Shown here: positions 1 to 6,160 of the stretch, in pieces
Numbering within the stretch: the stretch's first letter is position 1
Layout: the number at the start of each line of letters is the position of its first letter
DNA from: Burkholderiales bacterium
Lineage (GTDB): Bacteria > Pseudomonadota > Gammaproteobacteria > Burkholderiales > SG8-39
Reading direction: 5' to 3'
Assembly: GCA_919902965.1 (NCBI GenBank)
Contig: CAKKSJ010000194.1
Span: 1-9,753 of the forward strand
DNA: 9,753 bases
Made by a program: the position numbers and the translations under genes
Notes under the pieces: generated by a model
Databases searched by the model: none
Seen by the model: the letters and a program-made list of their open reading frames with translations, nothing else
What the model was told of the DNA's origin: nothing

Positions 1-1168
1 CCAGCTCGGCGATACGCTTGCCCTCGTCCACATGCTGGTTGAGCCATAGCTCGAACGGGTCGCGCACAATCTGTGCCATCAGCTTGACCCCGTCGCGCGA
101 GATCAGCTCGTTTTTCACCTGCCCCTTGAACTGCGGATCGAGCATTTTCACCGACAGCACATAGGAGGCGCGCGACCAGACGTCCTCGGGCACGATTTTG
201 ATACCGCGCTGGCCCATCGCATGCAGGTCAATGAAATTGCGGATGGCGTTGTACACGCCTTCGCGCAAACCGGAAACATGGGTGCCGCCGTGGCGCGTGG
301 GGATCATATTGACGTAGGACTCGGCCACCACCTCGCCTTCGGGGGTCCAGGCGATGGCCCATAGCGCGCCCTCGCCTTCGGCAAAGCTGTCCGACTCCGA
401 TTGCGCCGCGATATAGCGCTCGCCGAAGAAGGTATCCGCCACCGGCTCCAAGCCGGCCACGGCCGTGGCGAAATAGCCCCTGATGCCTTCCGGGAAATGC
501 CATTCGCTTTGCTCTATCCTGCCGTTCTTCTCCACACCCAGCGTAAACCGGACGCCGGGGAGCAGCATGGCCTTGGCGCGCAGCAGCGCCGCGAGATCGG
601 CGGTGACAATCTTGGGCGTGTCGAAATACTTGGGATCGGGCCAGAAACGGATGCGCGTACCGCTCTCGCGCGCTGCGGCCGGCCCGATTTTCCTGAGCGG
701 CTCTTTGACTTTGCCGTTGTCCGCGAACACCAGGCGGTGGCAGGCGCCATCGCGCCTGACCTCGACTTCCAGCCGGGTGGCGAGCGCATTGGTGACGCAG
801 ATGCCCACGCCATGCAGACCGCCGGCGATCCGATAGGCGGCGTCTTTGTCCGTCTTGCGGAACTTGCCGCCCGAGTGCAGGGTGGTGAAAATCACCTGCA
901 CGGCCGGGACTTTTTTCTTCGGATGGATATCGACCGGAATGCCGCGGCCGTCGTCGGTGACTTCTGCCGAGCCGTCTTCGTACAGCACCACGGCGATGTT
1001 TTTCGCAAAGCCCGCCAGGCCTTCGTCGGAGGAATTGTCGACAACCTCCACCAGCGCATGGTTGGGATTGGAGGGATCGGTATACATGCCCGGCCGGTGC
1101 AGGATCGGCGACAGATCCTCCAGGATTTCGATGTCTTCGGCGTTGTAAGCCCTAGATTTTGTTGCCAT
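1..1168 (-). CDS. parE: DNA topoisomerase IV subunit B, 3' part outside window
   Basis: Encodes the ATPase subunit of topoisomerase IV, which pairs with ParC to decatenate daughter chromosomes. The first 389 residues are visible and the frame stays open to base 2; the family is usually about 630-660 residues, so the TOPRIM and C-terminal part is missing at the left edge. The GHKL ATPase motifs are present: E41 and N45 in LVEVVDNSSDE, D73-GRG-I77, and GGLHGVG at 116-122. The transducer domain follows with PTRHGGTH, and the ATP-contacting lysine is K352 in GQVK. ATG at 1166-1168 is chosen because the conserved ParE N-terminus (NAEDIEILEDLSPI) starts a few residues later, with a GAGAG ribosome-binding site just upstream. 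ParE is preferred over GyrB because of motifs such as LHSGGKF and PTRHGGTHVSGLR; a GyrB paralogue is less likely. Long antisense frames over this gene are composition artefacts. Confidence 0.95.
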   Translation of the reverse strand, partial: MATKSRAYNAEDIEILEDLSPILHRPGMYTDPSNPNHALVEVVDNSSDEGLAGFAKNIAVVLYEDGSAEVTDDGRGIPVDIHPKKKVPAVQVIFTTLHSGGKFRKTDKDAAYRIAGGLHGVGICVTNALATRLEVEVRRDGACHRLVFADNGKVKEPLRKIGPAAARESGTRIRFWPDPKYFDTPKIVTADLAALLRAKAMLLPGVRFTLGVEKNGRIEQSEWHFPEGIRGYFATAVAGLEPVADTFFGERYIAAQSESDSFAEGEGALWAIAWTPEGEVVAESYVNMIPTRHGGTHVSGLREGVYNAIRNFIDLHAMGQRGIKIVPEDVWSRASYVLSVKMLDPQFKGQVKNELISRDGVKLMAQIVRDPFELWLNQHVDEGKRIAEL

Positions 1169-1197
1169 AAAGCTCTCGCATACTACCTATGGGTGTT

Positions 1198-1216
1198 GGC
1201 ATTGGTTTGCTATGAT
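1198..1216 (+). promoter_or_regulatory. Extended -10 promoter-like site
   Basis: TGC-TATGAT (1208-1216) matches the extended -10 consensus TGnTATAAT, with TATGAT at 1211-1216. No convincing -35 lies 16-18 bases upstream. The surrounding 19 bases recur almost exactly at 8784-8801, in front of the NYN gene. Transcription would start near 1223 and give a leader of about 145 bases before the DUF4268 gene. It could instead be a relic of a gene that once lay divergent from parE. Confidence 0.45.
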
Positions 1217-1252
1217 ACCGCGGTCCGGCCGGGCTTGCATTAAGGCTTAGAA

Positions 1253-1302
1253 AACTGATCCCGTTCAGTTCGGCAAACTTGCCGGCCTGCCAGTATTGCA
1301 GG
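1253..1302. repeat. Three consecutive short inverted repeats
   Basis: Three perfect inverted repeats lie almost end to end. AACTGA/TCAGTT is at 1253-1258 and 1265-1270. CGGCAA/TTGCCG is at 1271-1276 and 1279-1284. CCTGC/GCAGG is at 1286-1290 and 1298-1302. Loops are 6, 2 and 7 bases; the middle one is too tight for an RNA hairpin unless its inner pairs open, so a protein-binding palindrome is also possible. They lie between the extended -10 site and the DUF4268 start. ACTGAT also recurs as a direct repeat at 1254, 1317 and 1337. The function is unknown. Confidence 0.5.
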
Positions 1303-1369
1303 ACACTGTCTGCGTGACTGATAGCGTATAGCAATTACTGATCCTGAATTTCTCATTGGGGACGGAAAA

Positions 1370-2338
1370 ATGACCTTGAAGCTCGGGCAGCTAAAGAATC
1401 TAAAGTTGAAAACGGTCTGGAACCACGAGGAGCATGACTTCACGCCGTGGCTGGCCGAGGAAAACCACTTGTCCGCATTGTCGGACGCCATCGGTATGAA
1501 CTTACAACTGGACCGAATTGAGGTCCCTGTCGGCCCCTATTTCGCCGACATCCTGGCGAAAGACGCATCCGGTGAGTACGTGGTGATCGAAAACCAGTTC
1601 GGCAAAACTAATCACGATCACTTAGGTAAATTACTGACCTATGGCGCGACCTTCGGTGTATCTGCAGTGGTATGGATCGCAGAACAATTCACCGAGGAAC
1701 ATCGCAAGACGGTGGAATGGCTGAACGAACGGACCATCGACTCGCTTTCGCTATATGCCGTGCAACTCGAGGTTCTGCAGGTCGATGATTCGGCACCAGC
1801 GATACGATTCAATGTCATCAGTCAGCCCAATCAAGTTGTTCGAGCAGCGACCGCTGCAAAGTCGTCAGGATCGCTTACCGAAACTCAGCAAATGCAGTTG
1901 GAGTTTTGGACAATTTTCCGGGATCGCTTGCTGGAAAAAAAGGTTATCCCATCAGCTCAGACTCCACGCCCGCAATACTGGTTTGACGTGGCGCTCGGCC
2001 GATCAAATATATTTCTCTCCAACATCCTCGATACCTACGCTAGTCGGATTGGTGTACGGGTGTATATCGGCAACCGTATTGCGGAAGCTGCGCTTGCTCA
2101 GCTGGAAAAGGACAAAGTTGCAATTGAAAAAGAGATCGGCGAGAAACTGGTTTGGAATCCGACTCCTGAGAAGCGCGACAAAATCATTGGGTTGTTCAGA
2201 AAAGTAGATTTGGCTAATCGTAATTCTTGGCCGGAATACTGTGACTGGTTGGTGGATTTCGATGGGAAATTTCGCAAGGCATTCGTGCCACGAATCAAGG
2301 CACTCAAGTTGGCCGAGGTTGAGGTAGGTCACGAGTAG
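1370..2338 (+). CDS. DUF4268 family protein, PD-(D/E)XK nuclease-like
   Basis: A 322-residue protein that I recognise as DUF4268-type. The N-terminal half resembles a PD-(D/E)XK nuclease core: E51 in a strand, D60 in YFADILAKD, then E74-N75-Q76 in VVIENQFGKT, followed by the conserved HLGKLLTYGA and VVWIAEQFTEEHR stretches. This gives an E..D..ExQ pattern in which Gln replaces the usual Lys. The C-terminal half (about 170-310) is the DUF4268 region, rich in charged residues and aromatics. ATG 1370 follows GGGGAC at 1358-1363. The gene stands alone, divergent from parE and convergent with the toxin gene 55 bases downstream. Its codon use is visibly more AT-rich than its neighbours, which suggests horizontal acquisition. 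A restriction-like or defence role is inferred from fold and setting only; no partner methylase is visible. Confidence 0.85.
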   Translation: MTLKLGQLKNLKLKTVWNHEEHDFTPWLAEENHLSALSDAIGMNLQLDRIEVPVGPYFADILAKDASGEYVVIENQFGKTNHDHLGKLLTYGATFGVSAVVWIAEQFTEEHRKTVEWLNERTIDSLSLYAVQLEVLQVDDSAPAIRFNVISQPNQVVRAATAAKSSGSLTETQQMQLEFWTIFRDRLLEKKVIPSAQTPRPQYWFDVALGRSNIFLSNILDTYASRIGVRVYIGNRIAEAALAQLEKDKVAIEKEIGEKLVWNPTPEKRDKIIGLFRKVDLANRNSWPEYCDWLVDFDGKFRKAFVPRIKALKLAEVEVGHE

Positions 2339-2393
2339 ATCGCTTTCATTCGACCAGCTTGTTGCCGCAAAATCTCAATCGGATATAACCCAA

Positions 2394-2687
2394 TTACCGC
2401 CGCCCGGCCCAATACCCAGGCCGGCGGCTGTGATGAGCAACGGCGATGATGCGGATTGCATCGGCTTGCAGCCGATAAATCAGAGAATAGGGAAAACTGT
2501 GGAGAGGCAACCTCCGCGTGCCGCCCTCGCCGGCCTGGCCCAATTCGGGGAACCGGTCAAGGAGGGCAAGCGCCTGATCGAGTTCATCGACGAAATCATC
2601 TGCTGCGATGAACGCGCCTTCGCCGATGTACCAATTGACAGCGGCATCGGCATCGCCTTGCGCCTCGTTGCTAAGACTGACCCGCAC
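2394..2687 (-). CDS. RelE/ParE superfamily toxin of a type II toxin-antitoxin pair
   Basis: A 97-residue protein of typical RelE/ParE size. It begins with the family's helical N-terminus (SLSNEAQGDADAAVNWY) and ends with the strand-rich core: FPYSLIYRL, IIAVAHHSRRPGYW at about 80-93, then a basic tail. Members of this superfamily either cleave mRNA on the ribosome (RelE-like) or poison gyrase (ParE-like). The FPELG and RRPGYW signatures are the common ParE-like style, but the target cannot be decided from sequence. The start is taken as GTG at 2685-2687, overlapping the antitoxin by 17 bases, as is usual for antitoxin-first pairs. The frame is open further upstream without an ATG, so the start is less certain than the gene. 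Expression would be coupled to the antitoxin. Confidence 0.88.
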   Translation of the reverse strand: MRVSLSNEAQGDADAAVNWYIGEGAFIAADDFVDELDQALALLDRFPELGQAGEGGTRRLPLHSFPYSLIYRLQADAIRIIAVAHHSRRPGYWAGRR

Positions 2688-2937
2688 CGGCTTTGGCGCT
2701 TTTGATTCTTGCGCGGAGTCGGGTCATCACCTTATCGGCTGGGATCCACTGCGTGCGCCCCGCCTCCATATCCGCCACTCGTCGGGCGATTTCCTCATTC
2801 CATGCTTTGGCAATGGCTTCGGGTGAATCTTCAGGTTTGCCTTCGAGGCTGAGGATAAGGCGATGAATCAACTCGCCGCGTTCCGGAGGCGATAGCTGTA
2901 AGGCTTGGCTTTCAATCTCTTTCAAAATTGCTGCCAT
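2671..2937 (-). CDS. Addiction-module antitoxin (TIGR02574-like)
   Basis: An 88-residue partner of the downstream RelE/ParE toxin. The sequence follows the short addiction-module family: an N-terminal helix, LSPPERGELIHRLILSLEG (about residues 15-33), a central AWNEEIARRVADMEAGRTQWI, and a basic C-terminal tail that would fold onto the toxin. ATG at 2935-2937 is chosen over the in-frame ATG four codons upstream because GGAG (2944-2947) lies six bases before it. The 3' end overlaps the toxin start by 17 bases, giving translational coupling. The 5' end overlaps the broken PIN-domain frame by 26 bases, so the antitoxin's promoter region now lies inside vapC-derived or junction DNA. Families like this usually repress their own operon. 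TGGTACCA at 2972-2979 is the only obvious palindrome upstream and is at best a candidate operator. Confidence 0.87.
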   Translation of the reverse strand: MAAILKEIESQALQLSPPERGELIHRLILSLEGKPEDSPEAIAKAWNEEIARRVADMEAGRTQWIPADKVMTRLRARIKSAKAGAGQS

Positions 2938-3166
2938 GATGCACTCCATAAGTAGACGCGCTGGATGAATATGGTACCACCACAGGCATGACGTAGCCGC
3001 CCCGCAGCACCCACTCGAGTTCCTCGATCACGGTCACCGACACAAAGAGTTGACGGCCCGACGACAACAAGGCCTGCGCACGCTTGCTTTGCGCCTTGGT
3101 CGCCGCGTCGACATCGATCTCAGCCGCAATAGCGCGGGCAAGAATATTGGTGTCCAGGGCGATCAT
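2912..3166 (-). pseudogene. Truncated VapC-like PIN-domain toxin
   Basis: The first 58 or so residues are a clear PIN-domain N-terminus: MIALDTNILARAI with D5 and N7, then VSVTVIEELEWVLRGGY with acidic E48 and E49. After about base 2992 the similarity stops. The remaining 26 residues (from VMPVVVPYSSS) look like read-through of unrelated DNA until TGA at 2912-2914. PIN toxins are normally about 130-140 residues with further catalytic Asp residues in the second half; these are absent, so nuclease activity is very unlikely. No dedicated antitoxin gene precedes it. Its ATG overlaps the thioesterase stop as ATGA. The likeliest history is deletion of the vapC 3' half when the toxin-antitoxin pair downstream arrived. 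A short functional peptide cannot be ruled out. Confidence 0.8.
2944..2947 (-). promoter_or_regulatory. Ribosome-binding site deciding the antitoxin start
   Basis: On the minus strand GGAG is followed by six bases and then ATG (2937). The alternative ATG at 2949 overlaps this site and has no comparable Shine-Dalgarno sequence, so the 88-residue form is preferred. Confidence 0.6.
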
Positions 3167-3711
3167 GCCTTGCCTTGCTTCTTCGCCACTGCCAGTCCCT
3201 GCAATACCTCAACTGCGAGAGGTTTGCCGCTGTGAGCGATCCGGTCGAACAGTACGGAGGCCGGTTTCTCGTCTCCGGCACTGCCGACGCTTGCAGGCAA
3301 GTAGATCGCGCAGAACTCGGGCGGCATGCGCCGCGGCCGCCCACTGCTCAGTTCGATGCAGACCAGTTCCCATCGGCCTCGCAGGATGGTTGCCCGGTCT
3401 TTGTCTCTGACCAATTGGAAGCGGCGCTCCATGGTGAGTCTGCCATTGGCCGAAAAAATCCAGGTCGCCAAACTAAGTTGGTCGTTCAGGAACGTGGGCA
3501 GCAAGTAATCGTATTCGCCGCGCCGGATCGCCATGGCACGATCGAGACGCAGATAGTCGGCCAGGCTCATACCCAGGAATTCGGAATGCGCCCATCCGAC
3601 CTGTTCGCACCACTGCACGTAAACGGCGTTGTTGGTGTGATTCAGGCCGTCGATGTCGCCGGCCTGCGGTGCGAGGGGCAACACAAAGGGTTTCGGATAA
3701 TCCCAATCCAT
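3163..3711 (-). CDS. Acyl-CoA thioesterase, hotdog fold (4HBT family), with C-terminal extension
   Basis: A 182-residue hotdog-fold thioesterase expected to hydrolyse acyl-CoA to free acid and CoA in the cytoplasm. The active-site stretch IDGLNHTNNAVYVQWCEQ (about 20-37) contains D21, the candidate catalytic Asp, followed by the long helix. The rest follows the family: RLDRAMAIRRGEYDYLLP, LTMERRFQLVRD and GRWELVCIELSSGRPRRMPPEF. Relatives I know usually end shortly after MPPEF; here about 40 further residues follow (from about LPASVGSAGDEK), ending AVAKKQGKA. This tail runs to the ATGA overlap with the PIN fragment and may be native or a fused scrap of an old antitoxin. The start is ATG 3711 with a weak ribosome-binding site. 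The gene is divergent from the KAS III gene across a 116-base gap. The substrate is unknown. Confidence 0.85.
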   Translation of the reverse strand: MDWDYPKPFVLPLAPQAGDIDGLNHTNNAVYVQWCEQVGWAHSEFLGMSLADYLRLDRAMAIRRGEYDYLLPTFLNDQLSLATWIFSANGRLTMERRFQLVRDKDRATILRGRWELVCIELSSGRPRRMPPEFCAIYLPASVGSAGDEKPASVLFDRIAHSGKPLAVEVLQGLAVAKKQGKA

Positions 3712-3786
3712 GATCGTGCCTATTGTGTCACGAGTTCGGGATTTGTCGCTTTCCGCATCTGCTGCTCGTGCCAGCCGTCAAGGCTC

Positions 3787-3792
3787 TATAAT
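3787..3792 (+). promoter_or_regulatory. TATAAT -10 box upstream of KAS III gene
   Basis: A perfect TATAAT lies 36 bases before the ATG at 3828, with GAGGA (3817-3821) as the ribosome-binding site. No good -35 is found 16-18 bases upstream, so the promoter may need an activator. On the opposite strand TTGACG (3776-3781) could be part of a thioesterase promoter, but no good -10 accompanies it. Confidence 0.45.
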
Positions 3793-3827
3793 CCGTTCCC
3801 ATACGCCCCCTTCAACGAGGACCAGGA

Positions 3828-4952
3828 ATGAACAGGACTTACATCACCGGCACCGGCGTCTGGACCCCGCCCAACGTCATCACCAATGAGGAGCTGGTGG
3901 TCTCGTTAAATGAATATGTGCGCCGCTACAACCTGCGCAACAGTGCCGCCATCGCGGCCGGCGAGATCGAGGCCCTGCTGCCTTCGAGCGTGGAATTCAT
4001 CGAAAAGGGCTCCGGCATCAAGCAGCGCTATGTCATCGACAAAGACGGTGTGCTCGATCCGGATCGGATGTACCCGCGCATCGCCGAGCGGCCGGACGAT
4101 CAGATTTCGATCATGGCCGAAATCGGCGTGCTCGCCGGTCAACAAGCGCTGGCCGCCGCCGGCAGAGCGGCTGCAGAGGTTGACCTGGTCATCGCGGCCT
4201 GCGCCAATTTCCAGCGCCCCTATCCGGCAATCGCGATCGAGATCCAAAAAGCGCTGGGCTGCGGCGGCTATGGCTATGACATGAACGTCGCCTGCTCTTC
4301 CGGCACCTTCGGCATCGAACAGGCGGCCAACGCCGTGCGTTCCGGACAAGCGCGCTGCGCCCTGGTGCTCGGACCGGAGATCTGCTCCGGCCACCTCGAA
4401 TGGCGCGACCGCGACTGCTACTTCATTTTTGGCGATGTCGCCACGGCGGTCGTGATCGAAGCCGAGCCTTCCGGCAAGCAAGAGCGCCTATGGGAAATTC
4501 TCGGCTCGCGCGCCGCGACCTCTTACTCCAACAATATCCGCAACAACAGCGGATTTCTTGATCGTTGCGAGGAAGACGGGCGCAGCGACAAGCGCAATAA
4601 GCTGTTCATGCAGGAAGGCCGCAAGGTATTCAAGGAAGTCTGTCCGATGGCGGCCGCGCACATTGCCGACCACCTGGCGCAACACGCGCTCAAGCCGGCC
4701 GACGTACAACGCTTCTGGTTGCATCAGGCCAACCTGGCAATGAATCAGTTCATCAGTCGCCGTCTGCTCGGTCGCGACGCGACGCCCGAGGAAGCACCGG
4801 TAGTGCTCGACAAATACGCCAACACCGCATCGGCCGGCTCGATCATCGCGTTTCACCAGCATCAGGCCGATCTGCCGCCGGGCGCCACCGGGATCATGTG
4901 CTCTTTCGGCGCGGGCTACTCCATCGGGAGCCACGTCCTGCGCCGCGTCTAG
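3828..4952 (+). CDS. Beta-ketoacyl-ACP synthase III (FabH-like, long form)
   Basis: A 374-residue thiolase-fold condensing enzyme. KAS III enzymes join an acyl-CoA primer to malonyl-ACP, releasing CO2 and CoA, to start fatty-acid or related chains. The full catalytic triad is visible: C156 in NVACSSGTFG, H299 in WLHQANLAMN and N332 in YANTASAGS. The C-terminal GAGYSIGSHVLRR closes the fold. It is about 50 residues longer than housekeeping FabH. The extra length lies near residues 25-60, and the protein resembles the Pseudomonas PA3286 type, reported to use octanoyl-CoA from beta-oxidation, more than acetyl-CoA-using FabH. That assignment is from memory of the family, so primer preference is an inference. 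The divergent acyl-CoA thioesterase fits an acyl-CoA role. It starts at ATG 3828 after a good GAGGA site. It is not beside acpP, fabD or fabG, so it is probably not the housekeeping copy. Confidence 0.9.
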   Translation: MNRTYITGTGVWTPPNVITNEELVVSLNEYVRRYNLRNSAAIAAGEIEALLPSSVEFIEKGSGIKQRYVIDKDGVLDPDRMYPRIAERPDDQISIMAEIGVLAGQQALAAAGRAAAEVDLVIAACANFQRPYPAIAIEIQKALGCGGYGYDMNVACSSGTFGIEQAANAVRSGQARCALVLGPEICSGHLEWRDRDCYFIFGDVATAVVIEAEPSGKQERLWEILGSRAATSYSNNIRNNSGFLDRCEEDGRSDKRNKLFMQEGRKVFKEVCPMAAAHIADHLAQHALKPADVQRFWLHQANLAMNQFISRRLLGRDATPEEAPVVLDKYANTASAGSIIAFHQHQADLPPGATGIMCSFGAGYSIGSHVLRRV

Positions 4953-5029
4953 CCGCTTCAGTTCCTGCAGCCATCATTCCGGCCGATCGCTCCAAGCGCG
5001 GACCAGCCATGCCTCTCCCCTAGCCGCCT

Positions 5030-5587
5030 GTGGACAATAGCCTCCATCCAGACAGCCGCAGCATCGGTCCGCTGGAAATCTTCCTTGCATTTTCACAGCT
5101 GGCGCTGTCCGGCTTCGGCGGCGTGTTGCCCTGGGCGCACCGCACCCTGGTCGAGAGAAAAGCCTGGCTCACCGAGCGCGAATTCGTCGACACGCTGGCG
5201 CTGGGGCAACTGCTGCCGGGTCCGAACATCGGCAATATGGCGGTGATGATCGGTTACCGTTTCGCCGGCTATGCCGGGGCCGCGGCGGCAGTGACCGGAT
5301 TGGTGGGCGGCCCTTTCGTGCTCATGATCACAGCCGGCATGCTCTACAGCAGCTACGGCGCCTTGCCGCTGGTGCAGCAAGCGCTCTCGGGCATGTCCGC
5401 AGTGGCGGCAGGCCTGGTGCTCGCCACCGGATTCAAAATGATGGGCAGCCTGAAGCGCCACTGGCGCCCGTGGCTGTTTGCCGCGCTGTCCTTGGTCGGC
5501 GTCGGCGCGCTGCGCTGGCCTCTGCTCGCCGTCGTCGGCGCATTGGCGCCGTTTGCGATCGCCGCCGCCTGGCGCGACGAGGAATAA
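5030..5587 (+). CDS. Chromate transporter, short CHR protein (first half of pair)
   Basis: A 185-residue membrane protein with one CHR domain (ChrA family). Conserved motifs are SGFGGVLPWA (27-36), WLTEREFVDTLALGQLLPGPN (46-66) and the glycine-rich membrane segment beginning GYRFAGYAGA. Several hydrophobic segments span residues 66-180. ChrA proteins export chromate, usually as a ~400-residue fusion of two CHR halves; here each half is a separate gene, the known short-chain CHR arrangement. Many short CHR pairs have no proven chromate function, so the substrate is uncertain. GTG 5030 is the first possible start after the in-frame stop at 5021. No clear Shine-Dalgarno sequence precedes it, which makes the exact N-terminus uncertain. 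Its stop overlaps the next gene by one base (TAATG). Confidence 0.87.
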   Translation: MDNSLHPDSRSIGPLEIFLAFSQLALSGFGGVLPWAHRTLVERKAWLTEREFVDTLALGQLLPGPNIGNMAVMIGYRFAGYAGAAAAVTGLVGGPFVLMITAGMLYSSYGALPLVQQALSGMSAVAAGLVLATGFKMMGSLKRHWRPWLFAALSLVGVGALRWPLLAVVGALAPFAIAAAWRDEE

Positions 5588-6114
5588 TGGACCAGGTCGA
5601 TATTTCGGCTTTGGGACTGCATTTTGCGCTGCTGTCGCTGATGGCGATCGGCGGCGTCAGTTCTATCCTGCCCGATATGCAGCGCTACGTAGTGGAGGCG
5701 AACCACTGGTTGAGCGCTACGCAGTTCGCCGACGCCTACGCGCTCGGTCAGGCCGCCCCCGGCCCCAATATGATGTTCGTGACGCTGCTCGGCTGGCAGC
5801 TTGCCGGATGGGCCGGCGCGATCATCGCCTCGGCGGCGATCATCGTTCCGCCGCTTCTGCTGACACTGGCGGTCACGCGCCTGAACGCAAAAAGGCCGGA
5901 CGCCCCTCTGGGCCGCGCGATACGCCGCGGACTGGGCCCGATTGCCATCGGGCTCACGCTCTCCAGCGGCTGGATCCTCGCGCTTTCGGCCGATCACGAC
6001 TGGCGCGGCGCACTGCTGACCCTGCTGACGGTCGTGCTGATGTTGCGCACCCGGCTCAATCCGATGTGGTTAATCCTCGCCGGTGCGATTGCCGGCATGG
6101 CCGGGATACTCTAG
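5587..6114 (+). CDS. Chromate transporter, short CHR protein (second half of pair)
   Basis: A 175-residue partner of the preceding CHR protein. It repeats the same pattern in a diverged form: LMAIGGVSSILPDM (18-31), HWLSATQFADAYALGQAAPGPN (40-61), then hydrophobic membrane segments ending LILAGAIAGMAGIL. The two halves probably assemble with opposite membrane topologies to give one transporter, as described for short CHR pairs; this is inferred. ATG 5587 shares its A with the stop of the upstream gene, and GAGGA (5579-5583) sits inside the upstream coding end, so translation is coupled. The frame extends upstream past this ATG, but the CHR homology begins here. No chrB-like regulator is nearby. 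Confidence 0.87.
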   Translation: MDQVDISALGLHFALLSLMAIGGVSSILPDMQRYVVEANHWLSATQFADAYALGQAAPGPNMMFVTLLGWQLAGWAGAIIASAAIIVPPLLLTLAVTRLNAKRPDAPLGRAIRRGLGPIAIGLTLSSGWILALSADHDWRGALLTLLTVVLMLRTRLNPMWLILAGAIAGMAGIL

Positions 6115-6118
6115 GCTC

Positions 6119-6160
6119 CGGCACGTACCCGGCACGCGCGCCAGTGTTTAGTCCGTGCCG
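6119..6160. other. Inverted repeat between convergent genes, possible terminator
   Basis: CGGCACG occurs at 6119-6125 and 6130-6136, and its complement CGTGCCG at 6154-6160, inside the 3' end of the reductase gene. A stem-loop of 7 pairs with a 17-base loop is possible. There is no T-tract on either side, so it is a weak candidate for a shared terminator. Confidence 0.25.

Noticed and set aside
1196..1211. Possible sigma-54 promoter (TGGCAT...TTGCT)
   Set aside because: The GG and GC elements are one base too close here, and two bases too close in the copy at 8784. The extended -10 reading fits better.
401..1243. Long plus-strand open frame of 280 codons
   Set aside because: It lies antisense over parE, whose conserved ATPase motifs are in the minus frame; the plus translation has no recognisable domain.
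3906..4481. Minus-strand frame of 191 codons
   Set aside because: It is antisense to the KAS III gene, whose catalytic Cys, His and Asn are all intact in the plus frame.
5353..5997. Minus-strand frame of 214 codons
   Set aside because: It is antisense to both chromate-transporter genes; the charged, low-complexity translation is typical of a high-GC shadow.
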